Positions 1 to 12,346 of a DNA stretch of 64,000 nt are shown here, in pieces. Position numbers and translations under genes: made by a program. The stretch's first letter is position 1, and every line of letters begins with the position of its first letter. The stretch spans positions 555,925 to 619,924 of the forward strand of contig NW_019775558.1 in NCBI RefSeq assembly GCF_001039355.2, given 5' to 3'. The stretch comes from Lingula anatina (taxonomy: Eukaryota; Brachiopoda; Lingulata; Lingulida; Lingulidae). The notes beneath the pieces are model-generated. The model saw only the letters and a program-made list of their open reading frames with translations, did no database searches and was not told the DNA's origin.

Positions 1-3000
1 TTTGACAGGGCGTTTATGTTTAAGGAAAAGGATAGGATAGAGCCCTGCTTTTTCCTCATGATTTTATAGTGTTGGTGTTTTCTTAGAAAAGACAAACAAA
101 ATAGAAAATAATCATGGCACCAGTGAAATACATGTAAGTCAAAAAAAGTTATCCAAACTATTATCAGTAAAAGACCAGGCAAAATTGTATAAGTCAGCTG
201 ATCTTTTTTTTTTTTTTTTTTATTAAGGATAGGCTATAAACGTAACCTTTACCATTTTACCTTGCTGATTGTGATCAGTTCATCAGTAAAAAAAAAAAAC
301 AAAGACCATCTATTGACAAGTGATTTTCTTATCATTTTCAGGCCACTGCTTTATAGATGCTTTCATTTTATTTTTAGCTTTTCTGCAATGAATACAGATT
401 GAAGCAAGTGAAAATGAATGGAGATTTAATGTAGTAGCATGTCATGCACATTGTTGTTGACGTTTCTTTTTAAAACAGACAGCATTTTGCTTTTATCTGC
501 TTATACATTGCAAAATGTTATTTGTTATTTCAACTTTTGATAAATGTCATAGGAGGCATAACTTTGCTTCAGTGAAAAGATAATCATTCAGATGCATTAA
601 AAAAATATGAAACAAAGTTTAAATTTTAGGCCATTTCTGTTGTAATGATGTGACAGTCTATGTAGAGGACAAACTCTCATAGAAACATTAGAATCATTAG
701 TGTTTTGTAGATATCAGTCTATTGGGAGCTTGCGTCTAATTTGTACCCAAGTATACATTTTTATCTACAATTTCTAGAATATTTATTGTGCTTGATTTTT
801 CCCTCGTTTGGAAGACAGGCGTGACAAGTGTGAACCCACGTGTTAGGTAAGTGATAAATCATTCACCAGACTCGTGGTTTAGCAAAATAAAAGAAACATG
901 ACAACAATGAGGGTCTATTACAGAAGAGAACCACAGCCTCCACTTAAACAGCTTGCTTGCAACAAACAGCTTTACAAAGATGTACGCTGACAGTATGATA
1001 TGTGAGACTTCCCAGTTTACTAGGCATAAACAGTAGGACACATGCAATTGTTAAGGAAGTTAAGTTTAGCCTGTTCATGACATTGGTATCATTGGCAAAT
1101 AATTTGGCATATTTTAGTGTGGGTTTTTTTATTTTATTTTTTTAATTATTTAACATTTCCATATTTTCTTGTGATTTATTATTTGTTTCTATTTCTTTTT
1201 GAGGATCGATCATTACAAGATTGATGAAATTAAAGTTCAGTGGTTAACCTGATATGAACCATCAAAGTTCTCAAATTATCCGTCTGCACAGATATTTGCC
1301 AGTTTTCTCACCTAAAATGGGGGGTTAATTCACAGCAAATTTATAACTTTGACATATGACAGCATGATTGGATCTCTATTCAGCTTATCCATTGGTGCGG
1401 CTGCCTTCTCTCTCCCCACACAGTTAGAGCAGCGAGATTAACTAGTAGATGTGGCTAGTTTGATTAAGTCCTGTCCATCATTAGGAATCATTTGGAGATG
1501 TAATGCAGTCTAATTTCCTGCCACGACACTGTTACCTTCTGATTATCGCAATACAAGCTGCTGTTTCCTGTGGAATAAATGACAGCAGGCATAATGCAGT
1601 CCTTGCTGCACCAAGGATACAATAATCAGGGACAATTATTTGGCTCCTTCCTGGAAAAAGAGTGAATATGGTGGTGATTATTTTTAGATCTCTGACCTAC
1701 TGGTGATTTTGACTTGGTTTTGTAGTGGTCTTGCTGTAACTAATAAAACTGGGGTATTTAACACATTCATTATGGCAGTCTTTAGTATTTCATATTGAAA
1801 CAACCTATATAGAGATGTACTAATACATCAGCAGATGCTGGCTTCAGAAATTCTTTTTTTTTTTTCAGATGGTGATTGATAGTATCTCCTGGTAGATTTT
1901 AGATAAAAGATTTCAGGTGCCAGTATTTGGCAACATCTCAAAGTAAATCATGCACCATATCCTTCTGATTTATTCTCATCTTCTCTTGATGCCCTACACG
2001 TCACACATATAAAGTGGATAGCAGGTGTTTAATTTTGACCATTGGTGTCTTATTGGAAGTAATTTCCCTGTCTTCTAACAGCACAACTTCTGCTTTTATG
2101 TGGCAAATCATACTGTTGTTATCCTTGCTCTATAAAGAGTAATGTAGACAGTGTAGACTGGATTCCCCTGAGTTTGTACGCTGTGCAGATCAGTCAGTCT
2201 GTATTAGTTGTCAGAGTCGGATCAGAGATTGAACACAGAGATCCGAGTTGCTCACAGAGCAGGTTGGTCATTACCGCCAATGTTTCCCCACTGTCAGATA
2301 ATTGGTGCACTGTTTTTGACCTAAAATCTACCATGCAAATGCTGGTTACTTCCTGGGGCAAACTTTTTCTTACAAATTATCGGACATTGGGTCCTTGATG
2401 AAAAAGAACTCTGTCATCAGGAGGTCAGTTGTTACCTCATGTAGGTTCTATGCCGTCTTTATTTTTGAAGAAGTTTCTTTGGCAGGTTAGATATAAGGCT
2501 GTTTAAGTTTAGGAGTTGTATATAACTAAAGATAATAACTGCATTTAAATTTCATGACAAGTATTTGTTGTAAGACTATGATGTACATGTAAGCATAATT
2601 GTATTAAATGCAGCATTTATGGATTGATTTAAGATCTCATTATTTTCATATGGTTTAAAATGAGCACAAATTGAAATTGATGGAACGCTGGAGTATTATT
2701 TGTAGAAAAAGAATTCCACCTCAGATTAATATAATATCAAACACACCGAGAATATTTTATTCAGGACGGTTTAATATGAATATGCATTTTCATATCCACA
2801 GTTTACAGGTAATTTTTTTAAAAAAAGGTCAGCACTTAAAAGTATTTGCTATTATGTATGTACTATGCAATATGTTTGCTTATCAGAAAAGTAGCAGAAT
2901 CCCACAGGAGGGGAATTTCCCTCTCGAATTTTTGTAGAGTCTTGAGTTATTTTATGAAGCCACCTATCAAATCCCATAGCATAATACCTCATCAAGAAGT

Positions 3001-4400
3001 TAACCTTTCTGTAGATTTGAATTTACTTTGCGGCATTAACTTTCTACTGTGTAGCACTAAGTTTTAACCCATCACTGGTCATTTTAGAATATGACTAACT
3101 ACTCATTCATATAGTTACCTCTGTTGCGCTGCTGTATTGGTGCAATAAGACAACATAATTTTTAGATCATAAGAGTTAAGTAGAGCTCCCTGAGCTGAGT
3201 TCATACCCAATAGTTAGCACTGTGAACTGCACTGGTTCCTGAGGAATTAGTTCACATCTGTAAGATGGGGATGTAAATAATTGGATTGTTTGTTAAGAGG
3301 GGGGTTAGCTCTTCTCTACATGTTCCTTACATGTTTCTCACAAACACCAATAGACGTTCAGCCTGGCCCCATGATGATTTGAGCTATTTAATGAAGAGGT
3401 CAAAATAGTTAATTTTTCAATAGCAGTTTCATTATTAAATATGGTGATTTTCTTCCCTTAACAGAAGTGAATTGTTTTTGTTGGTGTTTGTACTAAATAG
3501 GATTTCAGCCTGATTTGGTCATTTTTATTTGTGATAGCTCACCCAAAATTGTAATCTATCAGTGAAAATGACGTGCTTGCTTGTTTATTCTCCTCATGTG
3601 TATCACACTATATGTAAGCACAGTGTTCTCTGGTTGCTGTACATTACTGTGTTAATATTGTAACGCTTTTCAAATTTTTTCTCTTGAACCATCAGTGAAA
3701 GTGCATTTTAAGTTAACTGGAACATTTGACAAATGTGTGGGAATAAGATAATGGTATGATGATGGAGCAAGAAAGAGTGAAGTTCACACAGTGATTTTTG
3801 TGCTGTTCTATGTTATATGGATAACAACTATGAACTGTGTCTTAGAGTTGCATGGCAAATTTTTTTCACATAATTGTGAGGTCAACCTTGCACCATTTCA
3901 CCAGTAACCCCCCATTTTGTCTCAAATTAATTATGCCATGTATAGTTTTTTTTTTTTACTAATTAAACCCTGTATTGAGGTGTAAATTTGTGCCGTTATG
4001 AAGATTGAAACATTTTTGGGGTGTGTTATTGGTTACTTTTCCTATTATGTTAAAGATATATTTCCTTTGCAAAATATGAGGTTGAAATGTTGCAAATCAT
4101 TGGATGAGTTATGAATTTCTTTTATTTTATTTTTTTGCTTGATTACAATTTTAGAATTCTGTTTTTATATTTGTCGTCATTGGAAAGCAATGTCTTTCCG
4201 TTACTTGTACAGAGAGAGAAACTTCTGTGTATTGAATTGTTATGGCAATAAATAAATCAATCACTTATAGGCTTTTGCTGGTTCTTTTTATACCTGTAGT
4301 CTGTACATGATTGTTACCAGATTCCAGAACCCCTTTTTTCTTGTGCCCCCTCATATTTTGATGGTGGGTATCAAAGTAGGGTTAGTTCTACCCCATATAA
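1..4400. other. non-coding stretch, possibly a long 3' UTR
   Basis: I see no exon chain here on either strand. All open frames are short, lack neighbouring splice sites and have no recognisable protein. The plus strand is T-rich over most of the stretch and ends with overlapping AATAAA signals at 4247-4256. This would fit the long 3' UTR of a plus-strand gene that begins before the window. That reading rests on composition only. Confidence 0.3.
4247..4256 (+). terminator. candidate polyadenylation signal (overlapping AATAAA)
   Basis: Two overlapping AATAAA hexamers lie at the end of a T-rich stretch. They could end a transcript entering from the left edge. No cleavage site can be proven from sequence. 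Confidence 0.3.
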
Positions 4401-5280
4401 CTGAAATATGTCTAATTTAAATTTTTGTACAAAAGCATCTTTTGAGTACAAGATAATGCACAGTGAGTGATGTGGATTTCAGTCATAGGACTACTTGCTG
4501 TGCATAGGGAGATATAATTAGGTAATTTCAACATCTTCCAAAAATAGGTTTTGTTTGTAAACTCAGGTGATGCTTTCAACATTCTTTTCAACACTTGAAT
4601 CAACAGTTTTAGGTTAAATATCAGAATAAAACAAGGCATAAGGAAAAATTTAGGTAATTACCAGATAAAGCATGACAAGTAGACATAAAAATGATCAGGA
4701 ATCGTTTTCAGAATTCATGAATCAGCCGACATAAAGCATTGGCTTAAGAAGAGGGTCAAAAATATAATTCAATGCCGTCTCGGAGAATATTTCACCCCAG
4801 TGATTTCCCTTCTGCCTTGAAGAAAATACTGAGTAAATCTCTCCTGGCAACTAGAAGAGAAATAATCACTAGACAATTTTGATATTAGATACAGACAGAA
4901 GTTGATATACCAGCAAAACAGTTGCACAAAAAAATACTTATGACGATGTTATAGCCATTAAGAAAGAGCACGCAGCAGACAGTTAAATTGCCTTCAAAAA
5001 GGATTCTCAGATCAATAACTGTCAAAAATAATATTACAATAAGACTTCTGATTGATTGGAGGTTTGACATCGATATGTCTGATTCACATTATGTATTTTT
5101 TTAAAACGCGTGACAAAAAGACTGCATTTAAAAGGTTCTAGATGCAAGATACCTTATTTAATTCTCAAAAAGACTACGTGCAGACTTCATTAAATTAAAT
5201 GTAACAACATCCTCCGCCTCTCAAAAAAAATGGTGAGACTTAATCATATGCCCCAGGCTCATTTAAGGCATAACAAATAG

Positions 5281-5312
5281 ACTCTCTCTCTCTCTCTCTC
5301 TCTCTCTCTNTC
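5281..5312. repeat. (CT)n microsatellite with an undetermined base
   Basis: Uninterrupted CT dinucleotides end in a single n at 5310, the only non-ACGT character I noticed. It probably marks an assembly or base-calling ambiguity in the repeat. Confidence 0.9.
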
Positions 5313-5917
5313 GCATGATATTCTGTACAATTGCTAAATTACAAATTTATGAATGATACAAAATTCTGTTAATTCGTGAGAGTTCTATGTTCTAGCCATT
5401 CTGCATAGAAAATAAAAACTGTTATTTACGTTTATTCAGAATGTGCCGTTTTTCACTTATGCATCAACAGCAGTGGCATTAGCCCGAGATAAAGTAAGAA
5501 TAAGTGTCTGTTAATGGCATTTTTGTTAATATTAATGAACACAACGGAACCCATAAGTGCTAACATTGCAAAAACTGTATAGCGTGAGTTCTGGATAAAC
5601 GTGCAGTTTCTCGAAAATACCTAACCCTATCTTCGACACAACATTATTATTTCTTGCACCCTGCATTTTAAATGAAGCGGGTGATTCACTTTTAACAAGC
5701 AGATACTTGTGAAAGAAGACAGCCTGTAGTATGACTTGCTTCTCTTTATTTTGAAGTTTGCTTTCTTTGCGCTCTGATTTGAGTTTTTTCCTCATTTACC
5801 TCCGATTCCACTCTTAATCAGTAATCAACGGCTTTGTATTTTGATCAAGGTCAGGAAAGTGTTTGATTTCGAAAACAATATTCACATCAAATATCAATCC
5901 AGTAGGCGTCCGTCGCC

Positions 5918-5923
5918 TTTATT
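5918..5923 (-). terminator. candidate polyadenylation signal of the kelch gene
   Basis: AATAAA on the minus strand, roughly 400 bases after the kelch stop codon. The position is plausible, but the hexamer is common in AT-rich DNA. Confidence 0.35.
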
Positions 5924-6316
5924 CTGGAACAAAGCCCGGGAAATGCTTACTTTCATACCAAATTACGTAAATTAGTTAAAATACTACTGAGCAATGAAGG
6001 ACCGTAAGCCATCAGAATAAAGAAATGAATTAATCTTATTGTGCTTGAACACTTCAATTCCGCTTTCCGTGCCTATTCAGACCATCGACCCTGGATGATC
6101 TTTCTTGCGGTCTTTTCTTCTTTCATGAGCTAGACCCTAATTCAGACGTAATCTGTCTTGGCTGCGTACTGACTAACCCTCGTGCACCGTTCTTAGTCGC
6201 GCCGAGATTACATCACGTCTCTTTTTACGGCAAAGAAACCAGAATAATCACCAAACAAATAACCCACTGCATGTCAATTGCAGTTGTTGAGATAGGAATC
6301 CGGTAGTCGTGTTGTA

Positions 6317-8023
6317 TCACCACAACGGCCAACGATAATAGAGAGCCCCGCTCTGTCCTTTAAAGTCTGTGTTAGAAACTGGAACTTTAAGGACGCAGCA
6401 TTTAACGTCTGTAAGTGACCTGTCACCGAGAGAAAATGCCTTAAACCATTTCCTTGACTTGGTGTGGTAGTATTCCACGTCCAGAACGCAATGGTCTGGG
6501 TTGTCAGGACGGTGACCGCCTATTAGGTAAATTCGGTGACCTGTGTTTAAGATAGTAATGCATCTTAAAGAAATAGCATACTACTTCTTACAGTCTTCTA
6601 CATAAATAAAGTCGGCCTGGTTAACACAGAGTAAGGAAACAGTACATAATAACAAGCTTAATCTACAGTATGATACACCTAAATATTGACTTGACAAAAA
6701 TGAAGATATTGATTTATGCGTGTTATAATGATTTTCCTTGTTTGCCTCTTGGTATGAAGTTCCATTAAACATTTTCAGTACAATTTCTTTAGATCATAGT
6801 ATCGTTATGCTAACAGTCATAACTTACCTAGAGTTATGACACCTGCGCCAGTTCTCGGTTGCTGCAGGGAAATACATTCACAGCTAAGATGAAGGTCTTT
6901 AGCCCGTCGTGTAGTCTGAGAGAACTTCCCAGATTTTAGACGCTCAGTACATTGATCACCTAAAAAATACAAACAAATAGTTTTCGTACCACTATGCCCA
7001 ATCGATCAAATAAAAAACGTGCTGGTAATTTATTATTTTAGCTAAGACGGGCCTTAACTGTACCTTCTACCGGGGTCACAGAGAGATTTTTTCCAGATAT
7101 ACACAAATCTTCGTCTGTGTACATTTCTGTACTGTGCAAAAGTTTTTGTAATTAATTAATTAATCAATTAATTAATTAATTTATTAATTAATTTATTTAT
7201 TTATTTATTTATTTATTAAATATGGCAGAGAGCACTATTAATGTTTTTGAGAAGTCTTCGTGTATCCTGGGGTCAATTTCATTAAAAAAAAACTTGTGTC
7301 AAAAGTAGGTCTTAACTTCAAACCAAAGTTTTTTGTCTGTTATACCCAGGATAAATTCGTTCAAAAATGTTTATATAACTGTCCATCTGAAACAAAACGC
7401 TAAAGAAAACTCCTCAAAAAGGTCACTATTTTCTCATTTAGACGGATCGACTAGTACTACTGATTTATCCTAAGTCAAAGTAGACTGATACTCTTGTTTT
7501 CAACTTTCGAATCGACTTATCTCGTGAAAACGGTTCCAGATTCCAGTCATTAGCTGAAGGAACTGAAGGAATGAGTGATTTCAAAGGGAGAGAAGATTTG
7601 ATCTCCTGCTCTTTTACGTGCGCTTTAAAATGATACCGAACACTTTAATTTTTGCCCGGGTGATATTCATACAACGAGAGCAAGTGTTGGCTTTATATGC
7701 AGCGGGCTCCACATGCAATAACTGAAACAGTAAACCAGCCTATGAGGTCCTCTATGATGTAACATTCTCCACAGGTATATGTTTTACCTGGCGTTAACGT
7801 GTCCGGTGAAATCTGTTTATGTGATAAACTTTCTGAAGTATCTTCAAGTCGCGGTCTTTTTGATCGTTGTTCCAGAAGCGAGGCGTCAGACGGGTTCGAC
7901 TGGGACGGTACTTTTGGCAGAAAATTGACCTTAGTTGGGTCTGGAGAAAGAAAAAGTGCAATTACAATGTGAACGAGCAATCGGACCCCCCCCCCCCGCC
8001 CCCTCTCTTTCTCTCTCTGTCTT

Positions 8024-8070
<47 letters not shown>

Positions 8071-9925
8071 AATAATAATAATAAAAACACGTCTGTCATT
8101 ATACTTTGATTTAATTGCTATTTCTAATAAAAACCATTAATTTACCTCGGAATATGTACAGGACATCTCTGTGTATTGTGCAGAGGAGGTTGTCTTGAAC
8201 CAGAGGAAGTAATGTTTCCTGTGACTCCAGCTCAGACCACACATACTTAGGATCTGCCTGGAACCCGGACGGCCATTTCTTTTCGAGAACCCTGGAGTTA
8301 AAATTACAGCAAAACATACATACGAATTTATTTGCGAATTTAAAAAAAGTGAGAAACCACCATTTATTTGATTAATCTGATTTTATAGCAATCAAATGAT
8401 TGTCGGAATAGTATAAACGTAATAACATTTTACTTTTACATACGCCAGAACGTCTTTCATATACGAATTATGAGATCCAACAGTGATCATACGAAAATAG
8501 CAACAATAAATAATTATAAATTCAAACTTTGTATGCTACTTAGCATGGGGTAAACGTTCGTATTACTACACTTACCATATGCTATTGGTTTGCCTTGGTT
8601 TGAAATGTTTCCCTGTGCTTCCCCCTACTAAGACTACCTTGTCGCGCCACGGCAGGAGACAATGGTTGCGACGTATTTTAGGTATTGGATCCTCATCTAA
8701 CCACTCATTAATGAAGGGTTCATATGTCTCACTGGCATCAGTAGCACAGGTCCCTTGCGGGATCTCGCCACCTTTTAAGATACAGTCGAGGTTAATAATT
8801 TAGGTATGTTTTTTTTTCAATCTATTTATCTATCTAATATGAAATATTTAACAGTATTTATCTGATAGAGCCCGTTTGTGAGATTCTTTTTTCTAAAAAT
8901 CTGTTGTCTTACATCTTTTGTCATTTCAAAGAACGTGTTTGTTTTTCGAATATTATAATAGTTTTAAAAAAATTGAAAACACATCCATGCATAAAAGTTA
9001 CATATATATACTTCTTATTAAATCAAAAATGCAAGGAAGAAACGTTGTACTTGAACAGATATCCAAAAGGCTAATCTTTCTTTTTTTTTAACAAAGTGGT
9101 TGATTTTAAGTATACGTAATAAAAAAATGTCGTTATAATATGAAATCTATTATTTGTTTTTGTTTTTCACCTGTACTTAGCATACGTTCCCGACTCCATT
9201 TCAGTGAACGGCAAACTTATATGCTGACAAGTTAGTCTCTTGTACACCTAAAACTGTTCAGATACGACCTACCTGCAATGTATATCTTTCCATCAAATGT
9301 ACAAGCTGCGAAATTCCACCGCTTTCTCCTCAAGGGCGCGCTGTCTGCCCACTTATTAGAAGTAGGATCAAACTTAAGTACCTGTCGATAAAGCGTTTCC
9401 TCCAATAAGTAATTACCAATGTTATTTGTTTGACACGGATAAATCAAAGTAATAAGCTTTACCAGACTGCCAAGATTACTAGTATTAGCTGTCGATTTGA
9501 GCTATGTCAAATAAAACATAATCTCTATGATTATTATTTGGAATAATAATCTATCACTGTTGCCTCCCTTTCCGTGTCCCCCAAACCAAACATTTTCTTC
9601 GACCAAATCAATATATACGTATTATATCATTTACCTCTTTCTTTCTCCGACCGTTTGCTTTCTTCTCTTTCCCTCCTAATATATACAGTTGGTTTTTTAA
9701 TACCACTGGCGTAAAATCTGTTAGGTTTCGTAGCTTTGGCCAAGTGACGTAATTCAGTTTTGGTAAGATCGTTGTCGTTTTCTTGGGATCTACGGTCATG
9801 TAACCGACTTTGACATCTCCTCCGTGGCGCGTGAATACAAGGATAAATTTATAATATTCGTTGTTTGCGTCACTGTCCGTCGAAAATTCACGTAGTTGAG
9901 GTAGCGGACCTGGCGCGATGGACAT
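6317..9925 (-). CDS. kelch-repeat protein, 422 aa, 7 exons
   Basis: Exons in transcript order: 9635-9925, 9273-9399, 8576-8771, 8146-8291, 7788-7940, 6828-6959, 6317-6540. All junctions are GT-AG and phases agree, giving 1269 nt and 422 aa. Kelch blades are visible: LYILGG near residue 81, KIYIAGG near 135 after a FDPTSNKW strand, KVVLVGG near 185 after NEW, and HRIYLIGG near 350 followed by a KSRKWF strand. A polar segment around residues 255-330 (with KRPRLED, a possible basic nuclear signal) interrupts the propeller. I see no BTB or BACK domain. The ATG at 9925 is the first in frame, but an AG shortly after it (GCGCCAG|GTCC) could be an acceptor for unseen upstream exons. Kelch propellers are protein-binding platforms, so the partner and role cannot be told. 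Introns hold an ATTT/ATTA-rich stretch (about 7140-7220) and a CA repeat. Confidence 0.85.
8025..8068. repeat. (CA)n microsatellite in a kelch-gene intron
   Basis: More than 20 CA units followed by a short AAT run, lying in the intron between 7940 and 8146. An apparent reading frame through it is repeat-derived, not coding. Confidence 0.95.
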
Positions 9926-12346
9926 TTTGCAAGAATGAATTAATCGTAGCTGTACAATCCAATCAAGATTAAGCCTTAATTAAATGGGCATTTTTCATGT
10001 GCTGCCTACTCTGGTGTTATCGGTATCCTGCCGCATACTGTCGTGCGGGGGTTCTCAAAAATTTGTTCACTGATTGAATATTATTATCTAACAACAAATA
10101 ACGGTTAATGTGCCCCTTCGGTAAATTGATATCTCATTAAAGTTGAAAGGGTATTTTACAGTCTATAGAACGCTTCTGATACTTATATGTACGCGGGATT
10201 ATATTCAAGAAGTGCATGAATTTTTCAACCCTTTTCCAGAAACAACAAGAATTCTATAGTGTGGTTCGATATCATTGTTAAACATTTAAGAAGGCTTCCT
10301 TAAAACACACTTGTATGTTAGGCCTCTGTTTACTTTCAAATGGATTTTCTATAACAAGCTGTATGATATGGATTTTGTTTGAATAGTTATGCATGAGGTT
10401 ATAATATGGTGTCTGTTTTATAATCCTTTCCATGGTTTCAACTCTATTGATTTCTCTTTGTTATTATCAATTTATCGACAAATTATATCACAGATCTCTG
10501 ACTATATCGCACATCATACTTCCAAACCCAGCCAAGCATGTGCTTATTCTTAACAATATCCACTTATCACCAATCACATATTTTCCGATTTTTGCACAAA
10601 CCAACTATGTAAAATGATGTCGTTTTTATTTTTGGTTCTTTTTAATAGTCACTGGATGAAAATGCGTTTTTTTTCAACATTGGTACAATTTCGATAATTT
10701 TATCGTACTTAATGAGGAGTTAGAAATTAGGAATGGAGAAATACGTGGTGATATAACATTTGCCCAACGGTTCTGCACCTGCTCGTTCCATACTTAAACC
10801 GGCATTTGTAAAATTTGAAGTACATTCATCGTTTTCATAAGCGAAAAGTACTCGGTGAAAACTAATTATGATCGCGTTTTCTAGAACTCCTCTATTATCA
10901 AGACGTGTCGGTGATGTCCAATTTTTTATCGTTTTTTTTTTCCGGACAAAAGATCCTTAGCCACCCCTTGCCATTGCGTGTCTCCGTAAGCACTTTCCAT
11001 TTGTGTGTTAAAACAGCGTATGCAGTTCAAATACGTTAGGAAACAATGCTTGTCCACGACAAAAACCGCTTCGTGTACACATGGATTTAATTTCAACTCC
11101 TTTGCATTGAAACAACAGAATATTTTTCTCATCGTAAAATCGGCTGTGACAGGTGATCCAGGACTCGCCATCGTCATCAATTTACAACGAATGCATCCAT
11201 CTTTTCAAGCTTGCTGTGACGCAACAGCCGAGCTGTGCAAGTGACGCATTGGGAGACATTTCAGTGCACTAATAACCGATATTTCTCCCATCGTAATAGC
11301 CACGTGACCCCCACCCCGAGTCGACTATTTTGGTTTTTAAGCACCGACTGAAATAAATATGGTTCAACATTTCCGTATCATTCTAAAACTTTTTTTCACT
11401 TTTTCTTCTCGTGACAAGCGATTAAATTACCCCCTTCCCCTGAACATTGCCGATCCTTTTTAAATCCACTTTCGGATGGTCTCAGAGACCGAATTTCAGT
11501 CAACGTCCCTCCCATTTTAATTTCCTTTAGATTCACACATTTGGTTACGTGGGGGATACATATTCAATCCAGAATTCTTCGACTCGTATATTAAAGAAGA
11601 CGGACCCAGTCGCTGGTTTGTTTCCTTTTACTTCTATGTCACCAACTCAAAAAACTTAGTGTTCTGTATTCTATATCATCCATTTAAATATCTCAAAATG
11701 AAAAAGAAATCTTCATGTTAAACGAAAGCAAGATTTGCAACATAGGGGACAAATAAATTAAGAGAAAATTTTGCTGCCTACAAGTTCTATTCATATCATT
11801 TATATACAAAAATGTTTAAAAATAAATGGAACATCATATATATCTTCTGTACATCAAGTGCTGCCTTTGAAGCTCCTTTTTGTATTCATACTTACATCTT
11901 GCTTGGCTACTTATACTTTAAAGCAGATTATATGTATTTTACAAAATGACAATTTTCTCTTTAAAAGCAAAGGGATTAATAACCACTTCAATTTTACGAA
12001 GGTCTTTCAAATTGGCATTAACAATATATATGGACATGCACTTTAGTTGGTTCCATGTCACATTTGCTCTAAACTCATTATGCGCTATACTTAAATAAAA
12101 ACAACACCGATCAGTTACCTATAAATTTCAAGTAGAGGTAGAATAAAACCAACTAACAACATATATTTGATTAAAGGTAAGAAAACCCCATGGCATATTT
12201 ACATCCAGTACAATATTAAAGTTTCTCATGAAAATAAATAAAACAAACAGAAAAAATTCTGAAATGACACAAATCCCCACTGATTCAACTCTCCACCACA
12301 CAAGGAAATAATAAATAATTCAAATATCTATCAGGATAATGCCTGC
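9926..12346. other. intergenic, no supported gene
   Basis: This stretch separates the kelch gene start from the end of the CaaX-protein gene. Both are on the minus strand, so it should hold the 3' UTR of the CaaX gene (right side) and the kelch promoter (left side). A minus-strand frame of 84 codons (10926-11180) starting MMTMASPGSP has some protein-like look, but no homology that I recognise and no convincing splice donor. Confidence 0.5.

Larger units (their letters stand above)
4401..6316. other. non-coding, probably includes the 3' UTR of the kelch gene
   Basis: No supported coding sequence. The minus-strand kelch gene ends at 6317, so its 3' UTR should extend into this stretch. A minus-strand AATAAA lies about 400 bases beyond the stop. 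A CT microsatellite with one ambiguous base (n at 5310) is at 5281-5312. Confidence 0.5.

Noticed and set aside
7941-8109. Reading frames through the CA repeat
   Set aside because: Repeat-encoded CVCV and THTH residues; the kelch exon ends at the acceptor before the repeat.
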